This document shows, piece by piece, positions 41,590 to 50,171 of a stretch of DNA of 62,309 bases. Origin of the DNA: Aeromicrobium sp. CnD17-E (GTDB lineage: Bacteria; Actinomycetota; Actinomycetes; Propionibacteriales; Nocardioidaceae). The stretch lies in NCBI RefSeq assembly GCF_024124745.1, contig NZ_JAMXRU010000010.1, forward strand, positions 1 to 62,309. Reading direction: 5' to 3'. Every line of letters starts with the position of its first letter. Positions within the stretch are counted from its first letter, which is position 1. A program made the position numbers and the translations under genes. The notes beneath the pieces are model-generated. The model made no database searches, was not told the origin of the DNA, and saw nothing but the letters and a program-made list of their open reading frames with translations.

Positions 41590-42875
41590 GTCTGTTCCGC
41601 CGGTGCGGCTGCCGCACAGATGAGGGCCGGCAGTACAGCCCCCTTCCCGACTCACCCACCGCCCAGCAGCGGGCGAAGGCTTGCCCGATGATGCTCGAGG
41701 ACGCCAAGCACGGACGCTGGTCGTTCCGCCTGAGCGCCGGCTTCGACCCAGTCACGAAGAAGCGTCGCCAGGTCAACGGCGGCACCTATGGCACGAAGCG
41801 CGAGGCGCAGCAGGCGCGCAACGCCGCCGCAGTGAAGATCGACCAGGGCAGGTACCTCGCGCCGACGAGGGAGACGCTCGCCGAGTACCTCGAGAAGTGG
41901 CTTGAGCGCCGCTCAAAGATCGGACCGAAGGGCGGCAAGCCGCTCGCGCCGGCCACGCTGGACAACTACCGCCGCTACGCAGCCCACGACATCGGGCCCT
42001 CGTTCCTCGGCCGCATGCGTATCCGCGACATTCGCCGCGGCCACGTGCAGTCGTTCATCGACGAGCTCGTCGCCGCCGACCGCGGCCCCACGACCGTGCG
42101 CCGCATCGTCGCGGTCATCCAGGGGGCCATGACGTCCGCCGTGCGAGACGAACTCATCGAGGAGACACCAGCCCGCCTGCTCGAGCTCCCAGCAATCGAG
42201 AAGGACGCCTTCCAGCCGTGGGAGCCGGAGCAGGTCGGTCACTTCCTCGACGTCGCCGGCGAGCACCGCCTCGGTGCCCTATTCGAGCTCGCGATCTTCA
42301 CGGGCGCCCGGCGGGCGGAGATCTGCGGACTCCTCTGGGACGACGTCGACCTCCCGCGCCGGGAGATCCGGGTGCGGCGTGAGACGACCAAGACCGACGC
42401 CGGACGTCGCCGCGTAGCCCTCGACGACCGGGCGGTCGGCGCGCTGGTCGCGTGGCAGATCGCTCAGGCTGCCGAGAAGGCCAGCTGGGGCGAGGCGTAC
42501 GTCGACTCCCGCCACGTGTTCACCATGGAGGACGGCCGGCCGCTCAAGCTGCAGTACGTCACCCGCCTTTTCCAGAAGATCCGCAAGAGCGCTGGTCTGC
42601 CTGAGATGACGTTCCACGGGCAGCGGCACCAGCAGGCCTCGCTGCAGCTCGCCGCCGGCACACCGCTCGCTGTGGTGTCGAAGCGACTGGGTCACTCCTC
42701 GACCGCCGTCACAGCTGACGTCTACTCCCACCTGCTGCAGTCCACCGAGCACGACGCGGCGAATGCTGCGGCTGCTCTGGTGCCGCCTAGGAGGGCCGCT
42801 GCACGCACAGTGCACGCACAAGGGGGTGAGAACGAGGAAGAGGCCGCTTCCGCATCAAGCGGAAACGGCCCCTGA
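41586..42875 (+). CDS. Tyrosine-family site-specific integrase
   Basis: A 429-residue integrase. An N-terminal arm-binding region (about 30-95) and SAM-like core-binding domain (about 95-200) precede the catalytic domain with Arg242 (GARRAE), His344-x-x-Arg347 (HGQRH), His370 (LGHSS) and nucleophile Tyr380 (DVYSHL). All catalytic residues are present, so it should be active. The gene ends 14 bp before the attachment core. The C-terminal coding end contains both arm-type repeats and a terminator hairpin. Confidence 0.95.
   Translation: MSLFRRCGCRTDEGRQYSPLPDSPTAQQRAKACPMMLEDAKHGRWSFRLSAGFDPVTKKRRQVNGGTYGTKREAQQARNAAAVKIDQGRYLAPTRETLAEYLEKWLERRSKIGPKGGKPLAPATLDNYRRYAAHDIGPSFLGRMRIRDIRRGHVQSFIDELVAADRGPTTVRRIVAVIQGAMTSAVRDELIEETPARLLELPAIEKDAFQPWEPEQVGHFLDVAGEHRLGALFELAIFTGARRAEICGLLWDDVDLPRREIRVRRETTKTDAGRRRVALDDRAVGALVAWQIAQAAEKASWGEAYVDSRHVFTMEDGRPLKLQYVTRLFQKIRKSAGLPEMTFHGQRHQQASLQLAAGTPLAVVSKRLGHSSTAVTADVYSHLLQSTEHDAANAAAALVPPRRAAARTVHAQGGENEEEAASASSGNGP
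42800..42820 (+). repeat. Right-end integrase arm-type repeats (inside integrase gene)
   Basis: TGCACGCACA occurs twice, 42800-42809 and 42811-42820, in direct orientation 11 bp apart, within the last codons of the integrase gene and 70 bp from the attachment core. Matches the left-end pair at 25693 and 25705. Confidence 0.65.
42842..42870. terminator. Hairpin at the 3' end of the integrase gene
   Basis: GGCCG-C-TTCCGC (42842-42853) pairs with GCGGAA-A-CGGCC (42859-42870), one internal mismatch, 5-nt loop. It lies in the last codons of the integrase gene and 19 bases beyond the tRNA 3' end on the minus strand, so it can serve both the integrase and tRNA-Pro transcripts. Confidence 0.65.
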
Positions 42876-42888
42876 CCTGCTATTTCTC

Positions 42889-42965
42889 TGGTCGGGCTGA
42901 CAGGATTTGAACCTGCGACCCCCTGACCCCCAGTCAGGTGCGCTACCAAGCTGCGCTACAGCCCG
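42889..42965 (-). tRNA. tRNA-Pro (anticodon GGG)
   Basis: Reads CGGGCTG...CAGCCCG with a 7-bp acceptor stem, a D-arm with TTGGTAGCG, anticodon stem CCTGA/TCAGG with loop CTGGGGG (anticodon GGG) and T-arm with GGTTCAAATCC. Discriminator A and an encoded CCA (42889-42891). It is intact despite the insertion because the integrated repeat restores its 3' half. Confidence 0.97.
42890..42933 (-). repeat. Attachment site, right copy (44 bp, within intact tRNA-Pro)
   Basis: Identical to 25531-25574. It covers the tRNA from the first base of the anticodon loop to the second C of CCA. The next base differs on each side (C/T on the left, A/T on the right), which fixes the repeat length at 44 bp. Confidence 0.97.
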
Positions 42966-43015
42966 AACAACCTGAGCCAGCCTACCGTACGCGCTCGCCG
43001 CGGCCCCACCTGGCC

Positions 43016-43936
43016 TCAGGCGCTCGCGAGGGGCAGGGTCCGGCGGCTCGTGAAGCGACGCGGAGCGTCGTCGACGGGGTCGGTGAAGGCGAGCTCGTGG
43101 GCCAGGAGCTGCAACGGGGTGGTCATGTCGTCGACCGCGACGTCGAGCACGTCGGGGTACAGCGGGTCCCCGACGATCGGCACGCCGAGCCCGCAGAGGT
43201 GCAGGCGCAGCTGGTGGGTGCGGCCGGTCTCGGGGCGCAGCCGGTACACGGCCTCGTCGCCCCGGACCTCCTGCAGCTCCACGTGCGTCACCGCGTTCAC
43301 GGGGGCGTCCGGCACGACCTCGGCGCGCAGGGTCCCCCGGTCCTTGCGCACGTGGTCGCGCACGGTCCTCGGCAGCTCCAGGGACGGGTCGAACGGCGCG
43401 AGCGCCAGGTACGTCTTGCGCATCGCGCGCTCGGCGAACAGCTGCTGGTAGGCGCCGCGCCACCGCCGTTCCTTCACCAGCACCAGCACGCCCGACGTCA
43501 CGCGGTCCAGACGGTGCGCGGGCGTCAGCTCGGGCAGGTCGAGGCTGTCGCGCAGCCGCACGGTGACGCTCTGGCGCACGTGCCGTCCGCGCGGGATCGT
43601 GGCCAGGAACGGCGGCTTGTCGACCACCAGCAGCCGCTCGTCCTCGTGCAGCACGTCGATCGTGCCCGGGACCTCCGGCTCGTCACGCAGCGCGCGGTGG
43701 AACCACACGAACGTGTGCGGACGGTAGGGCTCCTCACCCGTGAGCGGCGTCCCGTCGTCGAGCACGAACCGACCCTCGGCGAGCAGCTCCTCGACGCCGA
43801 CCCGCTCGGGCAGCTTCTGGCGCAGCCACGCGCCCATGGTCGGGGCGGGCGACGGCCGCGTGCGGTCGTGGTCGGGCGTGCGCACCCAGGCCGCGCCGAG
43901 CCCGTGGCGGGGCGGCAGGGGCGAACGCGGCGGCAC
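43016..43936 (-). CDS. RluA-family pseudouridine synthase
   Basis: A 306-residue enzyme. The catalytic motif HRLDRVTSGVLVLVK contains the nucleophile Asp; other landmarks are DVLHEDERLLVVDKPPFLATIPRGRH, RPETGRTHQLRLHLCGLG and PIVGDPLYP. It modifies uridines in rRNA or tRNA. The N-terminal 40 residues are Arg/Pro-rich and the GTG at 43936 is uncertain; an ATG 33 codons later (MGAWLRQKLPE) is possible. Confidence 0.88.
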   Translation of the reverse strand: MPPRSPLPPRHGLGAAWVRTPDHDRTRPSPAPTMGAWLRQKLPERVGVEELLAEGRFVLDDGTPLTGEEPYRPHTFVWFHRALRDEPEVPGTIDVLHEDERLLVVDKPPFLATIPRGRHVRQSVTVRLRDSLDLPELTPAHRLDRVTSGVLVLVKERRWRGAYQQLFAERAMRKTYLALAPFDPSLELPRTVRDHVRKDRGTLRAEVVPDAPVNAVTHVELQEVRGDEAVYRLRPETGRTHQLRLHLCGLGVPIVGDPLYPDVLDVAVDDMTTPLQLLAHELAFTDPVDDAPRRFTSRRTLPLASA

Positions 43937-43948
43937 GAGCCCGTCCCG

Positions 43949-45295
43949 TCAGCGCTTGCGCTTCTCGCGCGGACGCTGCTGGATGTGGATCGGCGTGCCG
44001 ACGAAGCCGAACTCCTCGCGCAGCCGACGCTCGACGAAGCGCACGTAGCCCGCCTCCAGCTTCCCCGACGTGAAGAGGATGAACGTCGGCGGAGCGGTCG
44101 AGGCCTGCGTGCCGAAGAGGATCTTGGCCTGCTTGCCGCCCCGCACGGGGTGCGGGTGCTCGGCGACGAGCCGACCGAGGAAGGAGTTCAGCGCGCCCGT
44201 GCCGATGCGCGTCTCCCAGCCCTCGAGGGCGGCGTCGAGCGCGCGCACGAGCCGGTCGACGTGCCAGCCGGTGCGGGCGGCGATGTTGATGCGCGGCGCC
44301 CACTGCACCTGCACGAGCTCGCGCTCGATCTCGCGCTCCAGGTAGTAGCGGCGCTCCTCGTCGACCTTGTCCCACTTGTTGAACGCGACGACGAGGGCGC
44401 GGCCGGTCTCGGCGACCGAGGACACGATGCGGATGTCCTGCTCGGTGAACGGCATGCTCGCGTCGACGATGACGACGGCCACCTCGGCCCTCTCGATGGC
44501 CGTCGACGTGCGCAGGCTCGCGTAGTACTCGTGCCCCGAGGCCTCGCGGACCCGGCGGCGGATGCCGGCGGTGTCGATGAACCGCCACTCGCGTCCGCCC
44601 AGCTCCACGAGCTCGTCGACGGGGTCGACGGTCGTGCCGGACGCGTCGTCGACGACGACCCGGTACTCCCCCGCAAGCTGGTTCAGCAGGCTCGACTTGC
44701 CCACGTTGGGCTTGCCGACGATGGCGACCCGGCGCGGACCGCCGATCTCGGACTCCCGCTCCTCGGGCGCGTCGGGCAGGGCGGCGAGGACGGCGTCGAG
44801 CATGTCGCCGCTGCCGCGACCGTGCAGCGCGGACACGGGGTACGGCTCGCCGAGCCCCAGGTTCCAGAGCGACGCCGCCTCGAGCTCGCCCCGTTGGTCG
44901 TCGACCTTGTTGGCCGCGAGGACCACGGGCTTCTTCGCCGCGCGCAGGATCCGCACGACCGCCTCGTCGGCGTCGGTGATGCCGACCGTGGCGTCGACGA
45001 CGAACAGGACGGCGTCGGCAGCCTGCACGGCCACCTCGGCCTGCGCGGCGATCCGCTCCGCGAGCCCGCGCGCGTCGGGGTCCCAGCCGCCGGTGTCGAC
45101 CACGGTGAAGGCCTTGCCGTTCCACTCCGCGTCGTAGGGCACGCGGTCGCGGGTGACGCCGGGGACGTCCTCGACGACGGCCTCGCGGCGGCCGATGATG
45201 CGGTTGACGAGCGTCGACTTGCCGACGTTGGGCCGTCCGATGACCGCCAGGACGGGCAGGGGCGCGTCGCCGCGCGGCGCGGTGGACTCAGACAT
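43949..45295 (-). CDS. der: Ribosome biogenesis GTPase Der (EngA)
   Basis: A 448-residue protein with two tandem GTPase domains: GRPNVGKST near residue 20 with DTGGWD and NKVD, and GKPNVGKSS near 195 with DTAGI and NKWD, followed by a KH-like C-terminal domain. Essential for 50S assembly. ATG 45295 overlaps the acyltransferase stop by 8 bases. Confidence 0.96.
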   Translation of the reverse strand: MSESTAPRGDAPLPVLAVIGRPNVGKSTLVNRIIGRREAVVEDVPGVTRDRVPYDAEWNGKAFTVVDTGGWDPDARGLAERIAAQAEVAVQAADAVLFVVDATVGITDADEAVVRILRAAKKPVVLAANKVDDQRGELEAASLWNLGLGEPYPVSALHGRGSGDMLDAVLAALPDAPEERESEIGGPRRVAIVGKPNVGKSSLLNQLAGEYRVVVDDASGTTVDPVDELVELGGREWRFIDTAGIRRRVREASGHEYYASLRTSTAIERAEVAVVIVDASMPFTEQDIRIVSSVAETGRALVVAFNKWDKVDEERRYYLEREIERELVQVQWAPRINIAARTGWHVDRLVRALDAALEGWETRIGTGALNSFLGRLVAEHPHPVRGGKQAKILFGTQASTAPPTFILFTSGKLEAGYVRFVERRLREEFGFVGTPIHIQQRPREKRKR

Positions 45296-46010
45296 CGGCA
45301 GTTCCTTCGGGCAGGGGGCCGGGCAGCTGCAGGTGCCCGGTGTCCGCGGCCCACTCGACGTGGTGCCGCAGGTGATCGGTGATCCGGCGCCCGACCTCGG
45401 CCACGTGGGCCCGGGTGCGGGGCCACGGAACGGGCGCGATCCGTAAGGGTTCACCGTAGACGACGTCGATGCGCGCGCCCCGCGCGGGCCTGCTCTCCGG
45501 GTGCCCGCCCGGTGCCCGCGTGCCGAACAGCGCCACCGGCACGACGGGCGCGCCGGAGACCATCGCGAGCCAGGCGACGCCGTCCTTGGTCCGCCGCACG
45601 TCACCCGCGCCGCGCTGGCCCTCCGGGTACACGACGACGCACTGGCCGGCCGCGAGCGCACCGGCCGCCGTGCGCAGGGCACCGACGTCGCGCTCCTCCC
45701 GCCGCACCGGGATCTGTCCGGCGAGGCGCAGGACCCGGGCCGTGCGACCCTCGAAGGCCTCCCGCTTGACGAGCGCGTGCGCGTGGCGCGGGGCGCACAG
45801 GATGAGCAGCGGGCCGTCGAGCCACCCCACGTGGTTGCTGGCGAGGATGACCGGGCCCGCGACGGGCACGTGGTGCGCGCCGCGCTGACGCACGTCCCAC
45901 TGTCGGTCGACGTAGCGGCGCACGGCCGGGCGCAGCGACCGCAGTCCTGCCTCCGGCAGGGCACGCGGCGCGTACGCCGGGGCTCCGGCGCCGACCAGGG
46001 GCTCGGTCAC
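45288..46010 (-). CDS. 1-acyl-sn-glycerol-3-phosphate acyltransferase family protein
   Basis: A 240-residue PlsC-type acyltransferase: motif [18 protein letters not shown], motif [12 protein letters not shown] (PEGxR) and motif [11 protein letters not shown]. It acylates lysophosphatidic acid or a related lipid at the membrane. GTG start overlapping the cmk stop (GTGA). Confidence 0.88.
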   Translation of the reverse strand: MTEPLVGAGAPAYAPRALPEAGLRSLRPAVRRYVDRQWDVRQRGAHHVPVAGPVILASNHVGWLDGPLLILCAPRHAHALVKREAFEGRTARVLRLAGQIPVRREERDVGALRTAAGALAAGQCVVVYPEGQRGAGDVRRTKDGVAWLAMVSGAPVVPVALFGTRAPGGHPESRPARGARIDVVYGEPLRIAPVPWPRTRAHVAEVGRRITDHLRHHVEWAADTGHLQLPGPLPEGTADV

Positions 46011-46678
46011 GTCGTCCGGGCCTCCTCGACCAGCTGCACCACCGCGTCGACGACCTCGTCGAGGGTCAGGTGGGTGCCGTCGATCTGCACGGCGCCGTCG
46101 GCGCGGGTCAGCGGCGACGTGGCGCGGGTGGAGTCGATGGCGTCGCGGGCGGCCAGCGACGCGGCGGTCGCGGCCTCGTCGGCCCCGCCCCGCTCCGCGG
46201 CGCGACGTGCGGCACGCGCCTGCGCGTCGGCGACGAGGAACACCTTCACCGGGGCGTCAGGGGCCACCGTCGACCCGATGTCGCGACCCTCCACGACGAT
46301 GCCGTCCGCGGCCTCGGTGATGATCGCGCGCTGCTGGTCGACGAGCATGCTGCGCACCTCCGGCACTGCCGCCACCGGGCTCACGTGCGCGTTCACGTCG
46401 TCCTCCCGGACGGCCTCGGAGACGTCGGTGCCGTCGACGGCGATGGTGGGCGCCTGCGGGTCGGTGCCCGACTCCAGCCGCAGGTCGACCGCGTCACGCG
46501 CGATGGCGGCGGGGTCGCCGAGGTCGGTGCCACGCTGCAGCAGCGCCCACGTGACCGCGCGGTACATCGCGCCCGTGTCGAGGTAGGCCAGCGACAGGCG
46601 CGTGGCCACGCCCCGCGCGGTGCTGGACTTGCCCGATCCGGACGGACCGTCGACGGCGACGACGAAGGGGGTGCTCAC
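46007..46678 (-). CDS. cmk: Cytidylate kinase
   Basis: A 223-residue kinase phosphorylating CMP and dCMP. P-loop VDGPSGSGKSSTARGVA near residue 9, LAYLDTGAMYRAVTWALL, and VVEGRDIGSTVAPDAPVKVFLVA are family signatures. GTG 46678 is the start; coupled to the acyltransferase gene downstream (GTGA). Confidence 0.95.
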   Translation of the reverse strand: MSTPFVVAVDGPSGSGKSSTARGVATRLSLAYLDTGAMYRAVTWALLQRGTDLGDPAAIARDAVDLRLESGTDPQAPTIAVDGTDVSEAVREDDVNAHVSPVAAVPEVRSMLVDQQRAIITEAADGIVVEGRDIGSTVAPDAPVKVFLVADAQARAARRAAERGGADEAATAASLAARDAIDSTRATSPLTRADGAVQIDGTHLTLDEVVDAVVQLVEEARTT

Positions 46679-46713
46679 AGGTGCTGGCTCCTCGGAGGGG
46701 GTGGACGGACGGA

Positions 46714-47766
46714 TCAACGGTAGGCCGACCAGGCGCGTTCGGTGAGCCGGGCGACGAGCTCGTCGGCACGGTCGGCGGCGACCGCGATCTCGACGAGTCC
46801 CACCGGGCGACCGAGCTCGTGGTCGATGCGCAGGTCCTCGATGTTGACGCCCGACTCGCCCACGTGGGCGAACAGCCGGGACAGCGCCCCGGGGGTGTCG
46901 GGCACCTGCACGTTGACGACGACCAGCTCGACGGGCTCGCCGCCGTGCTTGCCGGGGATGGCTCGGGTGCCGACGCGACCGGCCTCGAGCACGCCGCCGA
47001 CCACGTCGCGGTCGCGCAGCGCGTCGATCAGGGTGTCGAGGTCGTCGCGCACGGCCGTGAGGACGGCGCCGATCTCGGCGGCGTTCGTGGTGATGATGTC
47101 GCGCCAGAGCGCGGGGTCGCTGCCGGCCACCCGGGTGACGTCGCGCAGCCCCTGGCCCGCGAGGGCGAGGTGCGCGGGCGGTGCGTCCACGAGGCGTGCG
47201 GCGGTCAGCGTCGACAGCACCTGCGGCACGTGCGACACGAGCGCGACGGCACGGTCGTGCGTGTCGGCGTCCATCACGGTGGGCACGGCGCCCAGCATCA
47301 CGGCGACCTCCTCGACCAGCCGCACGGCCGCGTCGGTGGCGCCGGCCGCGGGCGTGATGACCCAGGGTCGTCCCTCGAACAGCCGCGCCGAGGCCGCCAG
47401 CGGTCCGGAGCGCTCGCTCCCGGCCATCGGGTGGCTGCCCACGTAGCGGTCGAGGCCGGCTCCCCCGGCGACCTCGCGCGCGACGCTGCCCTTGACGCTC
47501 GCGACGTCGGTGACGACGGCGGCGGGGTAGGTCTCGAGCGCCTCCCGCACGGCGGCGGCGGTGGCCCGTGGGGGCACCGCGACGACCACGAGCGCCGGGT
47601 CGTGCACCGGCTCGGCACTGCCTGCCCCCCGCTCGACGGCGGCGGCGACGTGCTCGGGGTCGCGGTCGCTCAGGTGGACGTCGATGCCGTGCTCGCGCAG
47701 CGCGAGCGCCACCGAGGTGCCGATGAGGCCGCACCCGACGACGAGGGTCGGGGGCAGCGACGTCAT
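46714..47766 (-). CDS. tyrA: Prephenate dehydrogenase with C-terminal ACT domain
   Basis: A 350-residue enzyme of tyrosine synthesis. N-terminal Rossmann motif VVGCGLIGTSVALAL, then VTDVASVKGSV, and the catalytic SHPMAGSERSGPLAA. A C-terminal ACT domain (VELVVVNVQVPDTPGALSRLFAHVGESGVNIEDL, about 275-345) should provide feedback control by an amino acid. ATGA overlap with the rluB-like gene. Confidence 0.93.
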   Translation of the reverse strand: MTSLPPTLVVGCGLIGTSVALALREHGIDVHLSDRDPEHVAAAVERGAGSAEPVHDPALVVVAVPPRATAAAVREALETYPAAVVTDVASVKGSVAREVAGGAGLDRYVGSHPMAGSERSGPLAASARLFEGRPWVITPAAGATDAAVRLVEEVAVMLGAVPTVMDADTHDRAVALVSHVPQVLSTLTAARLVDAPPAHLALAGQGLRDVTRVAGSDPALWRDIITTNAAEIGAVLTAVRDDLDTLIDALRDRDVVGGVLEAGRVGTRAIPGKHGGEPVELVVVNVQVPDTPGALSRLFAHVGESGVNIEDLRIDHELGRPVGLVEIAVAADRADELVARLTERAWSAYR

Positions 47767-48497
47767 GCGGACACGCTATCGAACAGGTCCCCCAGCTCCT
47801 CGCGGGTCAGCTCGCGCGAGCGTCCCACCCCGAGGCCGCCGAGGTGGATCGGGCCGAAGGTCGTGCGTGTCAGCTCCACGACCGGGTGGCCGACCGCAGC
47901 GAGCATGCGTCGCACGATCCGGTTGCGCCCCATGTGCAGGTCGAGCTCGACCAACGAGCGACCTCGGGAACGGTCCTTCACGACGAAGCGGTCGACGGCG
48001 GCCGGGCCGTCCTCGAGCTCGATGCCGTCGCGCAGCCGACGGCCCACCGCGTCGCCGACCGCACCGTCGACGAGGGCGACGTAGGTCTTGGTGAACTCGT
48101 ACGACGGGTGCGCGAGCCGGTGGGCGAGGTCGCCGTCGTTGGTGAGCAGCAGCAGGCCCGAGGTGTCGGTGTCGAGACGGCCCACGTGGAACAGGCGCTC
48201 GTCGCGTCCGGCCACGAACTCCGTCAGGTCGCGGCGACCCTGCTCGTCGGCCATCGACGAGACGACACCGCGCGGCTTGTTGAGCACGAGGTAGGCGTGG
48301 TCCGACGGTGGCGGGATGCGCCGACCGTCGACCCGCACGAGGTCGGTGTGCGGGTCGACCCGGATGCCCATCTGGGTGACGACCTCGCCGTTGACCTCGA
48401 CCCGGCCGGTCGCCATCAGCTCCTCGCAGCGGCGACGGCTGCCGACCCCGGCCTGGGCGAGCACCTTCTGCAGGCGGATGCCCTCGGCGTCGCTCAC
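47763..48497 (-). CDS. rluB: RsuA/RluB-family pseudouridine synthase
   Basis: A 244-residue protein: N-terminal S4 domain (GIRLQKVLAQAGVGSRRRCEELMATGRVEVNGEVV), then catalytic GRLDTDTSGLLLLTNDG with the nucleophile Asp, and GRNRIVRRMLAAVGHPVVEL. Modifies 23S (or 16S) rRNA. GTG start overlapping scpB; its position after scpA-scpB is the usual actinobacterial order. Confidence 0.9.
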   Translation of the reverse strand: MSDAEGIRLQKVLAQAGVGSRRRCEELMATGRVEVNGEVVTQMGIRVDPHTDLVRVDGRRIPPPSDHAYLVLNKPRGVVSSMADEQGRRDLTEFVAGRDERLFHVGRLDTDTSGLLLLTNDGDLAHRLAHPSYEFTKTYVALVDGAVGDAVGRRLRDGIELEDGPAAVDRFVVKDRSRGRSLVELDLHMGRNRIVRRMLAAVGHPVVELTRTTFGPIHLGGLGVGRSRELTREELGDLFDSVSA

Positions 48498-49318
48498 GCG
48501 GTCCCCTCCCCCTCGGTCGGACCCGGGATGGGCGAGTCTGGGGTGGACGAGCCGGGAGCGGACGATCCTGGGTCGTCGGTGTCGAGTCCGTCGGCGACCT
48601 CGGCCGTCGCGTCGTCGGAGACGCCCGGGGGCACGAGGTCGTCCTCCATGTCCTCGATGTCCGGCAGCATGGGTGCGATGTCGGGCAGCTCCGCGAGCGA
48701 CGCGAGCCCCATCCGCTCGAGGAAGTAGCTGCTGGTCCGGTACAGGTGCGCCCCGCTCTCGGGGTCGGTGCCGGCCTCCTCCAGGAGTCCGCGCGTGACC
48801 AGCGTGCGCACCACGCCGTCGACGTTGACCCCGCGGATCGCCGAGATCCGCGAACGGCTCACGGGCTGGCGGTACGCGACCACGGCCAGCGTCTCGAGCG
48901 CCGCCTGGGTGAGCCGGGCCTGCTGCCCGTCGAGCACGAACCGCTCGACGGCCGGCGCGAAGGCCTCGCGCGTGAAGTAGCGCCAGCCGCCACCGACGTG
49001 GCGCAGCTCGAAGCCGCGTCCCTGCTCGGCGTACTCCGCCGCCAGCTCGGAGAGGGCGGCCTGCACCTCCACGGGCGGGTGGCCCACGGCCTGGGCGAGG
49101 GTCAGGTGGTCGAGGGGCTGGTCGGCGACCATCAGCACCGCCTCCAGCGCCGGCCGCAGCGCGAGCAGCTCGAGCTCCAGCTCGTGCGGGCCACGGAGCG
49201 ACCCGTCCGTGGGCCCTTCCTTGTCGCCCGTCTCCTGCCCGCCCGTCTCCTGTTCAGGGGGTGCCGTCTCGTCGACGGGCGCCTCGGTGGTGCTCGCGTC
49301 GGGCGTGGCGTCAGGCAT
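48494..49318 (-). CDS. scpB: Segregation and condensation protein B
   Basis: A 274-residue protein. Two winged helices cover about residues 50-215 (ALEAVLMVADQPLDHLTLAQAVG, RFVLDGQQARLTQAALETLAVVAYRQPVSRSRISAIRGVNVDGVVRTL). The 40-residue N-terminal and 55-residue C-terminal tails are acidic and Pro/Ser/Thr-rich, longer than in many ScpB proteins. Partner of ScpA in the SMC complex. Overlaps scpA by 8 bases. Confidence 0.93.
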   Translation of the reverse strand: MPDATPDASTTEAPVDETAPPEQETGGQETGDKEGPTDGSLRGPHELELELLALRPALEAVLMVADQPLDHLTLAQAVGHPPVEVQAALSELAAEYAEQGRGFELRHVGGGWRYFTREAFAPAVERFVLDGQQARLTQAALETLAVVAYRQPVSRSRISAIRGVNVDGVVRTLVTRGLLEEAGTDPESGAHLYRTSSYFLERMGLASLAELPDIAPMLPDIEDMEDDLVPPGVSDDATAEVADGLDTDDPGSSAPGSSTPDSPIPGPTEGEGTA

Positions 49319-50171
49319 CGTCGTCCTCCGGGATGGTCAGGGCGGGGGTGATCCCGTCGTCGGCGGTGTGACCGTCGAACTCGTCGCCGACGTCGATGTC
49401 GACGTCGTCGTCACCGCCGGTCCAGCGCAGGTGCAGGTCGCCGAGCGGGCTGGCCTGGTCGAAGCCGACGACACCCTCCCGGAACAGCTCGAGCAGGGCG
49501 AGGAAGCGCGCCACGGTCGTCATGAGGTCAGCGTCGGCGGTCAGCGCGCGGAAGGTGGTGGTGCGCTCGCGGCGCAGCCGGTCGACGACGAGGTGCGCCT
49601 GCTCCCGCACGCTCACGGTCGGGGCGTGCAGGTGCGCGAGCGACAGCACGGGCTCGGGCCTCGGCTGCAGCGCCCGGGCGGCGAGAGCCGCCAGCTCGTC
49701 GGGGCCGATCGAGAAGACCACCTCGGGCAGCAGCGCGGCGAACCGCGGCTCGAGCCCCACCTGGCGCGGGTAGCGCTTCCCCTCCGTCGCGAGGCGGTCG
49801 GCGAGGAAGCTCGCCACCTGCTTGAAGGCGCGGTACTGCATGAGCCGGGCGAACAGCAGGTCGCGCGCCTCCAGCAGGGCGAGGTCCTCCTCGTCCTCGA
49901 CGTCGGCCTGCGGCAGCAGCCGGGCCGTCTTGAGGTCGAGGAGCGTGGCGGCGACGACGAGGAACTGCGTCGTCTGCTCCAGGTCGCCACCGAGCTCGCG
50001 GACGTAGGCGATGAACTCCGTCGTCACGGTCGACAGCGCCACCTCGGTGATGTCGAGCTGGTGCTTGGAGATGAGCGACAGCAGGAGGTCGAAGGGGCCG
50101 TCGAAGACCCCGACGTCGACGCGGAAGCCGTCCGCCTCCGTGGCCTGCGTGTCGTCGGCCGACAGGCTCAT
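49311..50171 (-). CDS. scpA: Segregation and condensation protein A
   Basis: A 286-residue kleisin: DVGVFDGPFDLLLSLISKHQLDITEVALSTVTTEF is the ScpA signature; the C-terminal winged helix (FRALTADADLMTTVARFLALLELFREGVVGFDQ) binds SMC. The tail is acidic. ATG 50171 overlaps the preceding gene by 4 bases. Confidence 0.95.
   Translation of the reverse strand: MSLSADDTQATEADGFRVDVGVFDGPFDLLLSLISKHQLDITEVALSTVTTEFIAYVRELGGDLEQTTQFLVVAATLLDLKTARLLPQADVEDEEDLALLEARDLLFARLMQYRAFKQVASFLADRLATEGKRYPRQVGLEPRFAALLPEVVFSIGPDELAALAARALQPRPEPVLSLAHLHAPTVSVREQAHLVVDRLRRERTTTFRALTADADLMTTVARFLALLELFREGVVGFDQASPLGDLHLRWTGGDDDVDIDVGDEFDGHTADDGITPALTIPEDDDA

Larger units (their letters stand above)
25531..42933. 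mobile_element. Integrated element in tRNA-Pro(GGG): phage satellite or reduced prophage
   Basis: Bounded by identical 44-bp repeats that match tRNA-Pro from the anticodon loop to the 3' end. It carries a tyrosine integrase and XRE repressor at the right end, plus-strand small genes and cargo at the left, and a minus-strand operon with HTH regulators, a RepA-like ATPase, a TerS-like protein and a tape measure protein. No large terminase, portal, capsid, tail tube, relaxase or T4SS gene is present. The GC content of the cargo between about 27.4 and 31 kb is visibly lower than the flanks. Total length 17,403 bp including both repeats. Confidence 0.93.

Noticed and set aside
43734-45125. Arg/Ala-rich minus-strand frame inside der
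   Set aside because: Alternative frame of der with no recognisable domain.
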